Shown here: positions 1 to 8,737 of the stretch, piece after piece
Position numbering within the stretch: position 1 is the stretch's first letter
How the letters are laid out: each line of letters starts with the position of its first letter
Assembly (NCBI RefSeq): GCF_008795955.1
Contig: NZ_VMHN01000001.1
Coordinates: 1,178,001 to 1,242,000 of the forward strand
Reading direction: 5' to 3'
DNA from: Marinobacter denitrificans
GTDB taxonomy: Bacteria > Pseudomonadota > Gammaproteobacteria > Pseudomonadales > Oleiphilaceae
Length of the DNA stretch: 64,000 nucleotides
Position numbers and translations under genes: made by a program
Notes under the pieces: model-generated
Databases searched by the model: none
Told to the model about the DNA's origin: nothing
What the model saw: only the letters and a program-made list of their open reading frames with translations

Positions 1-496
1 CGCCCAGCAAAAACGCACTGCGATCCTGGGCCGTGATCGGCGCGTTACGCATCAGGTCCACGCCGTTGGGATTGCTGCGTTGGTTGAGATACATGCCGCC
101 AGGATTAAGTATCGGTAGCAGCGTAACCCGAACCTTCTTCATCAACGCCTGAAGGTGGCTGTCCCAGGAAATCCGGGCGAGCAGGGTGCGCAGCCAGGCC
201 ATGATTACCTCACTGCCTATGCGCTCAAGGCCATGCACGCCCCCCACCAGCAAGACTACCGGCGCATCCGGTGCATCGCTGCCCAGATCAACCCGATATA
301 GCGGTAAATCAATTTCTTTAAGGGCAACCCGCGCCAGCGTGTCTACGGAGACCACCTCCGGAGCCTCCGCCAGCATACGTTCCAGGCGAACCATCTCCGG
401 CAGAAAGCTTCGCAACAGATGCCGCTGCCGGCTACTACGACGGGCTTGTTCGGCCGGAATGGCAGAATGGGAGGTGAGTTCGCGCAATTCAGTCAT
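1..496 (-). CDS. M14-family zinc carboxypeptidase, partial (C-terminus outside window)
   Basis: Reading leftward from an ATG at 496 gives 165 codons that stay open to the window edge, so only the N-terminal part is seen. Around residue 88 there is GGVHGLERIGSE, the HxxE zinc-binding motif of M14 carboxypeptidases and succinylglutamate desuccinylase-like enzymes. Further on, NPNGVDLMRN matches the substrate-binding segment of the same fold. The start has GGAGAG about 5 nt upstream. No signal peptide is visible, so a cytoplasmic peptidase or amidohydrolase is likely. The family is well supported; the substrate is unknown. It is divergent from the betaine-type transporter. Confidence 0.8.
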   Translation of the reverse strand, partial: MTELRELTSHSAIPAEQARRSSRQRHLLRSFLPEMVRLERMLAEAPEVVSVDTLARVALKEIDLPLYRVDLGSDAPDAPVVLLVGGVHGLERIGSEVIMAWLRTLLARISWDSHLQALMKKVRVTLLPILNPGGMYLNQRSNPNGVDLMRNAPITAQDRSAFLLG

Positions 497-795
497 GGGG
501 CTCTCCGGTTTCAGATAACCCTTCAAACTACCGCTGAATTGCTTCATTTCGTTGACAAAAACTCTGGGAAACCAGAAATGACATATGCATGTTCCGGCGA
601 CATTTTACATTAATGGCTTGTAACTCAGGCTCAGGGCGTTACCCTTGAAAGTACGTAGTAACCGAGGTCATAGCATTTGTCTTGTCCTTTGATCACGCAG
701 TTTCAACAAAGCGTTTTCACTTCTCGAGAGGTCATCCGGACCACTCAAGCGGATGTTTTCCCGCGTATTTTCAAAACCAATAAGGAGAACCAATC
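497..795. other. Intergenic region between divergent M14 peptidase and ABC importer
   Basis: About 300 bp with no supported gene. It must carry the promoters for both divergent genes, but I cannot point to a convincing -35/-10 pair or operator. The only clear signal is the ribosome binding site AAGGAG at 782-787, 8 nt before the binding-protein ATG. Confidence 0.5.
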
Positions 796-1764
796 ATGCG
801 AAAGCTAACGCCTGTCGCGCTGCTTTGCGCGATGTCTGTTCCCGCACTTGCCCAGGCCGACTGTGGTGAAGTCTCGATCACTGAAATGGGCTGGGCGTCC
901 AATGCCGTTGTTACCGGTGTTGCCAAATTCATCATGGAACAGGGCTATGGTTGCGATGTGACCGTGGTTCCCTCGGACACCGTTCCGGCCGTCACTTCGG
1001 TTGCGGAAAACGGTGAACCCGACATCGTCACCGAGCTGTGGCTCAATTCCGCCGGTGAGGCTTATCTTGAACTGGAAGAACAGGGCAAGATCGAGCGGGT
1101 AGCCGAGGTGCTGGACCCGGGTGGTGTTGAAGGTTGGTGGATTCCGACCTATCTGGCCGAGAAGCACCCAGAACTGACGACCATCGAAGGGGTCATGGAA
1201 AATCCGGAGCTGGTGGGCAACCGCTTCAACAACTGCCCAAGCGGCTGGGGCTGCCGTGTGGTCAGCGACAATCTGGTCAGAGCACTTGACCTGGAAAGCT
1301 CCGGCATCAAGGTGTTCAACCATGGCTCCGGTGAAACGCTGGCTTCGTCGATGGCATCAGCGGTTCAGTCTGAAGAGCCCTGGTTCGGCTACTACTGGGG
1401 GCCCACCGTGCCACTTGGCAAGTATGACATGACCCGCGTTGAGCTGGGCGAGTACAAGCCCGACGTGCACACACGCAACCAGACACAGGACGCAGATAAC
1501 CCGGGTGTGTCTGAATTCCCTGCAGCGACAATCCTCACATCCATCACGACCGACTTCAAGGATCGCGAGCCCGACGTGGCGGAAATGCTCAGCCACATGA
1601 CATTCAAGACGTCCACCATGAGCGAATTGCTGGCCTGGATGGACTCCAACAATGCTTCTGCCGAAGAAGCAGCGGTGTATTACCTGAGCAACAACAGCGA
1701 CGAGTGGTCCAGCTGGCTGAACGATTCAGCCAGGGAGCGCCTGGCTGCAGCAATGGGAGAATAA
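796..1764 (+). CDS. Glycine betaine/choline-type ABC transporter substrate-binding protein (ProX/OpuAC family)
   Basis: 322 residues with a Sec signal peptide (about 1-21, cleavage near ALAQA-D) and the OpuAC fold. The start of the mature protein (ITEMGWASN) and PDIVTELW are typical of quaternary-ammonium-binding proteins, whose tryptophan and tyrosine side chains form the ligand cage. Such proteins deliver betaine, choline or proline betaine from the periplasm to the permease. It is first in a three-gene operon with permease and ATPase. The start is set by AAGGAG 8 nt upstream. Ligand identity cannot be fixed from sequence; osmoprotectant uptake is the expected role in a marine bacterium. 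Confidence 0.85.
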   Translation: MRKLTPVALLCAMSVPALAQADCGEVSITEMGWASNAVVTGVAKFIMEQGYGCDVTVVPSDTVPAVTSVAENGEPDIVTELWLNSAGEAYLELEEQGKIERVAEVLDPGGVEGWWIPTYLAEKHPELTTIEGVMENPELVGNRFNNCPSGWGCRVVSDNLVRALDLESSGIKVFNHGSGETLASSMASAVQSEEPWFGYYWGPTVPLGKYDMTRVELGEYKPDVHTRNQTQDADNPGVSEFPAATILTSITTDFKDREPDVAEMLSHMTFKTSTMSELLAWMDSNNASAEEAAVYYLSNNSDEWSSWLNDSARERLAAAMGE

Positions 1765-1770
1765 TCCCCT

Positions 1771-1791
1771 GCCGGCCCTGACAGGGCCGGC
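1771..1791 (+). terminator. GC-rich hairpin after the binding-protein gene
   Basis: A perfect 8-bp stem (1771-1778 with 1784-1791) around loop TGACA lies 7 nt after the binding-protein stop codon and has no T-run. In importer operons such hairpins often protect the upstream message or partly terminate, giving more binding protein than permease. That role is inferred here. Confidence 0.55.
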
Positions 1792-1871
1792 CCTCCCGGC
1801 CCTGTCAACTCCGATAACGGAGAACTCGAAACGAGCCTTTAACATCTGATTGCGACGGGAACCAACCGCCC

Positions 1872-2906
1872 ATGGCTACCTACGATTTCTTATTTTCATC
1901 ACTGGGACTGGAAGACTGGTGCGCAGAAGGTCAGAGCGATGGCCCCATGTCGATGGCCGACTTACTGAAAAAAACCCAGGGAACCAGCAGCGAACCCGAA
2001 TCACTCTGGGATACCCCCTTTCCTTCCATGGACGCGCTCAACGAATCCTGCGCGGCCTTCCCGAAATCACGCGAACTGACAAAGGGTCTTGAAGAGGGCT
2101 TCCTGTCCATCAAGGATAGTCTGAGCGTTGTTCTGGATCCTTTGACCCAACCTCTGAGCTGGGCTCTGGACGGCACACTCTATGGAATGCTGAACACCCC
2201 CTGGTGGATCGTTATACCGTTGTTGCTCGCGGTGGTCTTCTTTGTTACCAAGTCCTGGAAACTGGTCGGCTTTGTCGCAGGGAGCCTGTTCCTGCTGGCC
2301 TTTATCGACTACTACCGATACGCCATGGAAACGCTGTCGATCATCTTTGTCTGCGCCTTTATCTGCGTGCTGTTCGGTGTGCCCATCGGCATAGCCATGT
2401 CCCGCAGTGACGTGATGCAACGCCTGACCATTCCGGTGCTGGACATGCTGCAGACACTGCCACCCTTTGTCTATCTCATCCCGCTGATCTTCCTGTTCAG
2501 CGTGACCGAGTCGAAACTCTATGGCATCGCCATTATTCTCTACGCCATTGTACCGGTCATCCGCCTGACCAATCTTGGCATACGGCTGGTGGACAAGGAC
2601 GTGATTGAAGCCGCTGACGCCTTCGGCATGACCAGCCGGCAAAAACTGTTCAAGGTCCAGATTCCGCTGGCGCTGCCAAACATCATGGCGGGCGTGAACC
2701 AGACCATAATGATGAGCCTTGCCATGGTTGTTATCGCGTCCCTGGTATCGGCACCCGGCCTGGGGGTTCTGGTGCTTCAGGGCATTCGCAACCTGGAACT
2801 TGGTGTGGGACTGGTAGCCGGTCTCGGTATCGTAATTCTGGCGGTCATCCTTGACCGGGTGACCAAGGCTTCGCTGGCGCGCATAAACGCCTCACAAAAA
2901 CAGTAA
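1872..2906 (+). CDS. Glycine betaine-type ABC transporter permease (ProW family)
   Basis: 344 residues. The first ~110 are hydrophilic and acidic with no family I recognise. They are followed by several membrane helices and a binding-protein-dependent permease domain. The EAA-loop contacting the ATPase is visible at DVIEAADAFGMTSRQKLF. The long N-terminal region is reminiscent of E. coli ProW, which also has an extended N-terminus. It lies between the binding protein and ATPase genes and ends 11 nt before the ATPase GTG start, so all three should be co-transcribed. Confidence 0.87.
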   Translation: MATYDFLFSSLGLEDWCAEGQSDGPMSMADLLKKTQGTSSEPESLWDTPFPSMDALNESCAAFPKSRELTKGLEEGFLSIKDSLSVVLDPLTQPLSWALDGTLYGMLNTPWWIVIPLLLAVVFFVTKSWKLVGFVAGSLFLLAFIDYYRYAMETLSIIFVCAFICVLFGVPIGIAMSRSDVMQRLTIPVLDMLQTLPPFVYLIPLIFLFSVTESKLYGIAIILYAIVPVIRLTNLGIRLVDKDVIEAADAFGMTSRQKLFKVQIPLALPNIMAGVNQTIMMSLAMVVIASLVSAPGLGVLVLQGIRNLELGVGLVAGLGIVILAVILDRVTKASLARINASQKQ

Positions 2907-2917
2907 GGGAGCGAATT

Positions 2918-3976
2918 GTGGACCGGAATATCAAGATATCCATCCGGAACCTGTACAAGATCTTCGGCCCGGATCCTGTGGGCGCTCTGGAGCATGTACG
3001 TGGTGGCATGGGGAAGGCAGAGCTGCTGGAAAAGCACAACCACGTTCTGGGCCTCCAGGACATCAACGTGGATATCCACGAAGGTGAGATTACCGTCATC
3101 ATGGGGCTCTCCGGCTCTGGCAAATCCACGTTGATACGCCACCTCAATCGGTTGATCGAGCCCACCGCGGGAGAAGTCGAGGTGGATGGCGAAAACGTTC
3201 TACAGTTCAACGAGGATCAGCTAAGGAAACTTCGACGCGAGCGGATGTCGATGGTATTCCAGAAGTTTGCACTTCTTCCCCACAAGACGGTGCTGGAAAA
3301 TGCCGGTATGGCATTGCTGGTCCGGGGGTTTTCCGTCGAGGAATTCGAAGCCGATGCAAAAAAATGGCTCGCCCGGGTGGGGCTGGAAGGCAACGAATAC
3401 CAGTACCCACACCAGCTTTCCGGTGGCATGCAACAGCGCGTGGGAATTGCCCGGGCGCTGGCATCAAACTCACCGATTATGCTGATGGACGAAGCTTTCT
3501 CGGCGCTGGACCCATTGATTCGCTCCGATATGCAGGACCTGCTGCTGGAACTGCAGGACGAGTTGCAGAAAACGGTCGTCTTCATTACCCACGATCTGGA
3601 CGAGTCCCTGAAGCTGGCGGACCATCTCGTTATCCTCAAGGACGGTCACATCGTTCAGCAGGGGGAGCCCCAGGAAATCCTGATGTCACCCAATGACCCT
3701 TACATCACCGATTTCATCAGCGACATCAACCGGGCCCGGGTGCTGCGGGTTCGCTCCGTCATGAAGAAAACCACCGAAGCACCGCCGGACTGTGCCGGTG
3801 ATATTTCCGATCGCGATAATCTGGAGTCGGTCATCGCCCGGTCAGATGGCGACACCGACCTCACCTACCGTGTGGTCAGGAAAGGTAAACAGGTGGGTGT
3901 TCTTGATATGAAAGAGCTGGTCAAGGCACTGGTCCCTACCGAAGCCACTGAAGGCGATGCCAGAAGCCGTTACTGA
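2918..3976 (+). CDS. Glycine betaine-type ABC transporter ATP-binding protein (ProV family)
   Basis: 352 residues. It has Walker A GLSGSGKST, signature LSGGMQQRVGIARAL, Walker B IMLMDEAFSALDP and an H-loop in ITHDLDE. The segment before Walker A (GALEHVRGGMGKAELL) is typical of ProV/OpuAA. The C-terminus is shorter than E. coli ProV (about 400 residues) and keeps only a weak half-CBS-like region, which may alter osmotic gating. The start is GTG at 2918; the ribosome binding site AAGGGAG overlaps the permease stop codon, indicating translational coupling. Confidence 0.88.
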   Translation: MDRNIKISIRNLYKIFGPDPVGALEHVRGGMGKAELLEKHNHVLGLQDINVDIHEGEITVIMGLSGSGKSTLIRHLNRLIEPTAGEVEVDGENVLQFNEDQLRKLRRERMSMVFQKFALLPHKTVLENAGMALLVRGFSVEEFEADAKKWLARVGLEGNEYQYPHQLSGGMQQRVGIARALASNSPIMLMDEAFSALDPLIRSDMQDLLLELQDELQKTVVFITHDLDESLKLADHLVILKDGHIVQQGEPQEILMSPNDPYITDFISDINRARVLRVRSVMKKTTEAPPDCAGDISDRDNLESVIARSDGDTDLTYRVVRKGKQVGVLDMKELVKALVPTEATEGDARSRY

Positions 3977-4075
3977 TCCTGGCCTGGTGGGGCCCCTCAA
4001 GCAGATGACAGGTTGATGACCGCGGGGCTATGATAGAAATGTTGCCGCAGCTTCGCGGTGCCCCGGACAACCATC

Positions 4076-4945
4076 ATGTGGCGACCAGTCGTCCTGGCAT
4101 TCATGTTCGTCCTGTTCATGGGCTGCTCGCCTCAGGACAACGACATTTCCGAGGCGGTTGCTGAAACCGCGCCCGAAACCTCTGCCGGCAAAGCCTCTTC
4201 TGCAGGTATTACCCGCTATCAGGAGCAGCCGGAAACGATTGTCATCGCTGCCGACCCCTGGTGCCCCCACAATTGTGAAGCAGGAAGTGATCATGAGGGC
4301 TACATGGTCGACCTGGCCCGTGACATCCTCAACGAGGCGGGGTACACCGTCGAGTATATCAACCTCAGTTGGGCAAGGGCGCTGCAGATGACCCGGGAGG
4401 GCCAACTGGACGCCGTTGTCGGTGCTTTCGTTACCGATGCCCCCGATTTCGTTTTCCCTGAGATCCCCCAGGGATACTCGTCCATTGCCCTGTTCACCCA
4501 CCCGGATAACACCTGGCACTTCAGTGGGACTGAATCCCTGAACGACCAGCAACTGCTGGTGATCAACGGGTATTCCTATACGGAGGAACTGGACCGCTAC
4601 ATTGAGCGGCACCTGGCTGACCAGGAAAAGGTCTGGGTCATTTCCGGCCCCTCCCCATTGAATCGTGCCATCAGCCTGCTGGAGCAGGATCGCACGGACA
4701 TTTTCGCTGAAGATGAATATGTCATGGCCTGGTGGGCCAAAAGCGCCGGAAAGACCGCAAACCGGCCCCGCGAAGCGGGGCTCATTAGCAAGACCGAAGC
4801 TTTCGTGGCCTTCTCTCCCGCCCGGGAAGACGCCCAAGAACTGGCCCAACTGCTTTCGGAGGGCACCCGTCAGCGAATCGATGATGGCCGAGCCCAGCAG
4901 ATCCTCGATAAGTACGGGCTTACTCTGTGGACGGAAATGCCGTAA
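4076..4945 (+). CDS. Family 3 solute-binding lipoprotein (amino-acid-type periplasmic binding fold)
   Basis: 289 residues from ATG 4076; an in-frame GTG at 4058 would add six residues. The N-terminus is a lipoprotein signal with lipobox LFMGC (Cys17). The rest looks like SBP_bac_3: an initial strand IVIAADPWCP, then MVDLARDILNEAGYTVEY and a QLDAVVGAF segment. No permease or ATPase is adjacent, so it may be an orphan receptor or serve a distant transporter. The 3' end overlaps the convergent META-domain gene by 26 bp. Ligand unknown. Confidence 0.7.
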   Translation: MWRPVVLAFMFVLFMGCSPQDNDISEAVAETAPETSAGKASSAGITRYQEQPETIVIAADPWCPHNCEAGSDHEGYMVDLARDILNEAGYTVEYINLSWARALQMTREGQLDAVVGAFVTDAPDFVFPEIPQGYSSIALFTHPDNTWHFSGTESLNDQQLLVINGYSYTEELDRYIERHLADQEKVWVISGPSPLNRAISLLEQDRTDIFAEDEYVMAWWAKSAGKTANRPREAGLISKTEAFVAFSPAREDAQELAQLLSEGTRQRIDDGRAQQILDKYGLTLWTEMP

Positions 4946-5672
4946 TCACCTGGCCCTCCGACGATATAAGCAGCAGTTCACCATGGCGGCCGATATCAAA
5001 CCGGGTGATATCGGCCAGCAGCGACAGGAACCGGCTTTCCTGATTCATCAACGCGGGCGTGCAGTTCTTGCTGGTAGAAGCCATACGGGTTAACCCGAGG
5101 CCTTCACCTGTCAGACTCCAGTTACCTTTGAACTGGTTGCAGGAGGCGTTTCCCGCCACCCGGTTCGCTGACAGGAAATCTATCGTCACCCGTGAGCTAT
5201 CGATGAGGCCGGCACCACCGATATCCTCCACCACCCATTCATCCCCCTGCAGCAACCGCTCCGGATCGCCACCACAGCCACGAGACGGCTCACCGTTGAC
5301 CTCCAGGCGAACCTGATTGGGATAGGGCATGCCGGTCATCGAGTCACGGCACAGCTGGCGGGCGGTCACCAGAGTGATCCGGATACCCTCTCCGTCCGCA
5401 CGGAACGTGCGGCCAGTGGCACTGCGACGGGTGGTTTCATAGCGCAGTTCGACCGGGGATTCGCCCATCCGCTCAAGCACCAACTGGCCCGGTTCCACAA
5501 TGGCACGCCAGAAGGGTTCATTGCCCGTGGCGGTAAAGGGCAGCTCAACGGCCCCGGATGCCGGATCTTTGGCTTGATTGGGAGCACTGTCGTCGGGAGT
5601 GGAGGAGCAACCTGTTGCCAGCATCAATGACGCCATTAGAGTTAGCGCAATACAGCGTGTGAATCCATTCAT
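4920..5672 (-). CDS. META-domain lipoprotein (HslJ-like)
   Basis: 250 residues. The lipobox LATGC (Cys at about 22) predicts an outer-membrane or periplasmic lipoprotein. The first half contains GNEPFWRAIVE, found in COG3650-type domains. The second half has the META/HslJ pattern: GDEWVVEDIGG, NRVAGNASCNQFKGNW and a second Cys in SKNCTPALM, which could form a disulfide. META proteins are linked to stress and drug tolerance, but the function here is open. It converges on the upstream binding-protein gene with a 26-bp overlap. Confidence 0.75.
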   Translation of the reverse strand: MNGFTRCIALTLMASLMLATGCSSTPDDSAPNQAKDPASGAVELPFTATGNEPFWRAIVEPGQLVLERMGESPVELRYETTRRSATGRTFRADGEGIRITLVTARQLCRDSMTGMPYPNQVRLEVNGEPSRGCGGDPERLLQGDEWVVEDIGGAGLIDSSRVTIDFLSANRVAGNASCNQFKGNWSLTGEGLGLTRMASTSKNCTPALMNQESRFLSLLADITRFDIGRHGELLLISSEGQVITAFPSTE

Positions 5673-5813
5673 TGTGAGTTTCCTGTTCCATTAGGTGTTT
5701 TGCCTTCGCGGCAGTCTGTTTCCTGCGCTGCCGATTTTAATGCACAGTCGTTACCATTTCCTGCCTCAAAGCATTACGCTTATGCCAGTTATGACACTGG
5801 AGAACACTGCACC

Positions 5814-6551
5814 ATGGCCATCAGACTTTACCAGTTTGCGATATCCCATTACTGCGAAAAGGTTCGCTGGGCGCTGGATTACAAGGGCGTGAGCTACGAG
5901 ACCGTCAACCTGCTACCGGGACAGCATGTCAAAACTATCCGCAGGCTCACCGGTGGGGATTCGTCAGTGCCTGTGCTTGACCACGATGGCCACCGGGTCC
6001 AGGGCTCAAAGGAGATCATTGACTACCTTGACGAGGTTTTCCCGGAGAATCCACTGACACCGTCAGACCCGCAGGCCCGTGAGACAGCCATTGCCTGGGA
6101 GCAGCGGCTGGACGATGAAGCAGGCCCGGCAGTGCGCTGTTACTCCTACCACCACTTCCTGCAGCGCCCCAGGGTAGTGGTTCCCATGCTGGCGGCGGGC
6201 ACGCCGTTCTACAACCGGATTCTGCTGAAACTGGCCTTCAGCCGCGTGGATGAGATCATGCGTAAATGGATGAAGATCAATGAGAAAACGGCGGAACTGT
6301 CACGTGAAACCATGGAAGCCTACCTGACAGAACTGGCTGAGGCGTACCAGCAGACATCCTTCCTGGCCGGCGACAGTTTTTCTCGCGCCGACCTTGCTGC
6401 TGCCGCATTGTTCGCGCCCATGTTCCAGCCCGAGCAATACCCCGTGCCCTGGCCAAAACCGGCAAAAATCCCCCGCGACATCAAGGCCTGGCTGGACCAA
6501 TGGCAACCCCAGATCGAACCTCTGGAGAGGATCTACACCGCTAATCGCTGA
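5814..6551 (+). CDS. Glutathione S-transferase family protein
   Basis: 245 residues from ATG 5814, chosen because GGAGAA lies 9 nt upstream and the thioredoxin-like domain then begins at once (MAIRLYQFAISHYCEKVRWAL). The N-terminal domain runs to about residue 80, with SVPVLDHDG as the cis-Pro loop. The rest is the helical GST C-terminal domain. The ISHYC segment suggests a Ser/Cys-type active site. Its end overlaps the convergent AraC regulator by 11 bp. Substrate unknown. Confidence 0.82.
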   Translation: MAIRLYQFAISHYCEKVRWALDYKGVSYETVNLLPGQHVKTIRRLTGGDSSVPVLDHDGHRVQGSKEIIDYLDEVFPENPLTPSDPQARETAIAWEQRLDDEAGPAVRCYSYHHFLQRPRVVVPMLAAGTPFYNRILLKLAFSRVDEIMRKWMKINEKTAELSRETMEAYLTELAEAYQQTSFLAGDSFSRADLAAAALFAPMFQPEQYPVPWPKPAKIPRDIKAWLDQWQPQIEPLERIYTANR

Positions 6552-7581
6552 GCTGTTGCCGGCGCTCCCTGCCCGGCGAATTACCGGTCCAGCGGCGGTA
6601 GGCCCGGGTAAAGGCACTCTGTTCGGAGAAGCCCAGTAACAGGGCGATGTCTGTCAGGGTCAGGGACGGGTCTGCCAGATACGGCCGGGCCAGTTGCTCC
6701 CGGCTACGGTCCAGCCATTGCTGCCAGCTCAAATGGTGCCGGGCAAGCCGCCGCTGCAGGGTGCGGGGCGCCATGTGCATGGCACTCGCGGCTCGCGCCA
6801 GGGTGGGCTCGCCGTCGGCCAGCAGCCTGAGCAGCACTTGCTGCAACTGGCGGTCGGTGCCGGAACTGTCTTCGCGACTCTGGCCATGACCCTCGCCAGC
6901 ACCTGGCGGCAGCGCCCTCACTAGCGCTCTTGCCTGCCGGTCCAGTAACGCCCTCAACGTGGGGTCTCGCCGCGGCATGGGCCGACTCAGATAATGCAGC
7001 GGGAACCGCACCCGCACGTGGCTGTCCTTCCATGTCACCGGGCAGCCGAAAAATTTCTCATAGGCTCTCGCGGTTTCGACATCCACGCTCTCAAGAAAAC
7101 TGATCGCGGAAGGAGGCGGCGGCTGGTCAATCTGCCGACGCATGAAGGTCACCAGCGCCGCAATTGCGGCGCCATCCGCCTGCTGCCCCAGCTCATTATC
7201 CGAGGGGGGCCAGCGCATCTCGGCCTGGTCGCCGATAATCTCGATCTCTGCGAGGCTGGCGCCATAGAACAGGGTTTCATAGCGCTGATAAGCCAGCATG
7301 GCTTCCCCCAGGGTATCCGAGGCCAGCACCAGGTAACCCAACACCCCGACATGGCCGGGAAGCACGCAGGCCCCTACATCCAGTTCGGGCGCGATACGGC
7401 CCGGGGCCAGCGCCAGCCCCTGCGCGAGCAAATCGCGCCAAACCGGTACCGGAACATTGTCCCGTGCTGCCCACCGGGCCAGCGCCACCCGTAACGGTGC
7501 GGCCTCCAGCCCTTGCTGGTCCAGCCAATCGGAAAGCAGACCGGTCCAGGCTCCGGTTACCCGGATTACCCTCGCCACCAC
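6541..7581 (-). CDS. AraC-family transcriptional regulator (Arabinose_bd + HTH_18)
   Basis: 346 residues from GTG 7581. The N-terminal ~200 residues resemble the Arabinose_bd-type ligand domain of the OruR/ArgR-like AraC subgroup. The C-terminal ~100 residues hold two helix-turn-helix units: LARAASAMHMAPRTLQRRLA and LTDIALLLGFSEQSAFTRAY, the latter a classic AraC signature. It is divergent from the fatty acid hydroxylase gene, with a tandem 20-bp repeat in the shared region that fits AraC-type half-sites. Control of that hydroxylase is therefore the simplest hypothesis. The effector is unknown. Confidence 0.87.
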   Translation of the reverse strand: MVARVIRVTGAWTGLLSDWLDQQGLEAAPLRVALARWAARDNVPVPVWRDLLAQGLALAPGRIAPELDVGACVLPGHVGVLGYLVLASDTLGEAMLAYQRYETLFYGASLAEIEIIGDQAEMRWPPSDNELGQQADGAAIAALVTFMRRQIDQPPPPSAISFLESVDVETARAYEKFFGCPVTWKDSHVRVRFPLHYLSRPMPRRDPTLRALLDRQARALVRALPPGAGEGHGQSREDSSGTDRQLQQVLLRLLADGEPTLARAASAMHMAPRTLQRRLARHHLSWQQWLDRSREQLARPYLADPSLTLTDIALLLGFSEQSAFTRAYRRWTGNSPGRERRQQLSD

Positions 7582-7615
7582 TCATTCTCTGTCATAGCGT
7601 CAAACTCCACAGAAT

Positions 7616-7656
7616 TGGCACCAATAGTCAATTTTGTGGCATGTATTGTCAATTTT
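7616..7656 (+). promoter_or_regulatory. Tandem direct repeat, probable AraC-family operator
   Basis: Two 20-bp units at 7616-7635 and 7637-7656 share TGGCA, then GTCAATTTT after seven bases, with 16 of 20 positions identical. The period is 21 bp, i.e. two helical turns, as expected for two half-sites bound by one AraC dimer on the same face. A further TGGCA starts at 7665. It lies between the divergent AraC regulator and hydroxylase genes, 60-100 bp upstream of the hydroxylase ATG. Confidence 0.65.
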
Positions 7657-7716
7657 TACCGGAATGGCAGGCTCAGAATTAACGGGTATCAACAAACATA
7701 ATAAGACGGGCGAACT

Positions 7717-8640
7717 ATGGCGTTGACAGACATGATGATGGCAGTACTCCAGAGCAGCGGTCTGCTGTCGCTCTGGAATACCCTGGCCCCCTGGCTGGCA
7801 CTGGATGAACGACAACTGATCTTCATGGTCGCCACGCCCGTCTTCATTGCCGTTACCCTCTGGGAGTACCTGCGCATTCGCCATGACCCCACGCGTATGG
7901 ATGTGCCGGAAGCCATCCGCAACTTTGGCCTGGGCGCCGGTTATCAGGTTACGGAACTGTTGTTCGCCGGCCTGATTGCCTTTCCCGTATACGCTTTCCT
8001 CTACCACCACCGCATTCTGGACCTGGAGCTGAACTGGGCGACGGGGTTCCTCACCTTCCTGGGCGTGGACTTCTGTTTCTACTGGATGCACCGTTCCAGC
8101 CACCGCATTCGTTGGTTCTGGGCGGCACACGTGGTACATCACTCCTCGGAGCGGATGAATTTCTCCACCGCCATGCGTCAGAACGCCACCAACATTTTCA
8201 ACGGAATGTGGGCATTTTACCTGCCGCTGGCGCTTATCGGTTTCAATCCGGTGTGGATCGGCATTGCCTACGCTCTTTCACTGGTTTATCAGTTCTTTAT
8301 CCACACCACGCTCATCGGCCAGTTACCACTATGGGTGGAACTGGTCTTCAATACACCCAGCCATCACCGGGTCCACCACGGCCGAAACCCGGGCTATATC
8401 GACCGCAACTACGGCGGCACACTGATAATCTGGGACCGGCTGTTCGGCACCTTCGTGGCGGAAGATGTACAGGCTCCCCCGGAATATGGCATTACCCGGC
8501 CGGTGCGCTCCAACAACCTGCTCGTATTATGGACTCACGAATATGTGGACCTGTTCCGGGCCATGGCCCGCCCCGGCGGCCTGCTGTTGCGGCTGAAGCA
8601 CCTGTGGAAGCCACCTGAATGGGAAAGAGACGTGGAATAA
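7717..8640 (+). CDS. Membrane fatty acid hydroxylase / sterol desaturase family di-iron protein
   Basis: 307 residues with several membrane helices. The di-iron histidine clusters are intact: HRSSH (125-129), HVVHH (138-142) and HHRVHH (216-221). These proteins hydroxylate or desaturate lipid chains using oxygen and electrons from a ferredoxin, rubredoxin or cytochrome b5-like partner. A rubredoxin/reductase pair is encoded at 60.7-62.0 kb, but any partnership is speculation. It is divergent from an AraC regulator with operator-like repeats upstream. The exact substrate (sterol, hopanoid, ether lipid or fatty acid) is unknown. Confidence 0.85.
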   Translation: MALTDMMMAVLQSSGLLSLWNTLAPWLALDERQLIFMVATPVFIAVTLWEYLRIRHDPTRMDVPEAIRNFGLGAGYQVTELLFAGLIAFPVYAFLYHHRILDLELNWATGFLTFLGVDFCFYWMHRSSHRIRWFWAAHVVHHSSERMNFSTAMRQNATNIFNGMWAFYLPLALIGFNPVWIGIAYALSLVYQFFIHTTLIGQLPLWVELVFNTPSHHRVHHGRNPGYIDRNYGGTLIIWDRLFGTFVAEDVQAPPEYGITRPVRSNNLLVLWTHEYVDLFRAMARPGGLLLRLKHLWKPPEWERDVE

Positions 8641-8737
8641 GAGTTCAAACCAAAGATTTTCAGGACCTGTCTCAATTTCAGACGCGTTTTCCCGCTAGAC
8701 TCCGTAGTAAATATCTAACCAGCCCGGATTCGATCAC

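Noticed and set aside
186..518. 110-codon open frame at the left edge
   Set aside because: Antisense to the M14 carboxypeptidase, whose zinc motif is read on the minus strand.
7717..8640. Alkane hydroxylase AlkB as the identity of the membrane di-iron protein
   Set aside because: The histidine spacing and length (307 residues) fit the sterol desaturase/fatty acid hydroxylase family, not AlkB (about 400 residues with different motifs).
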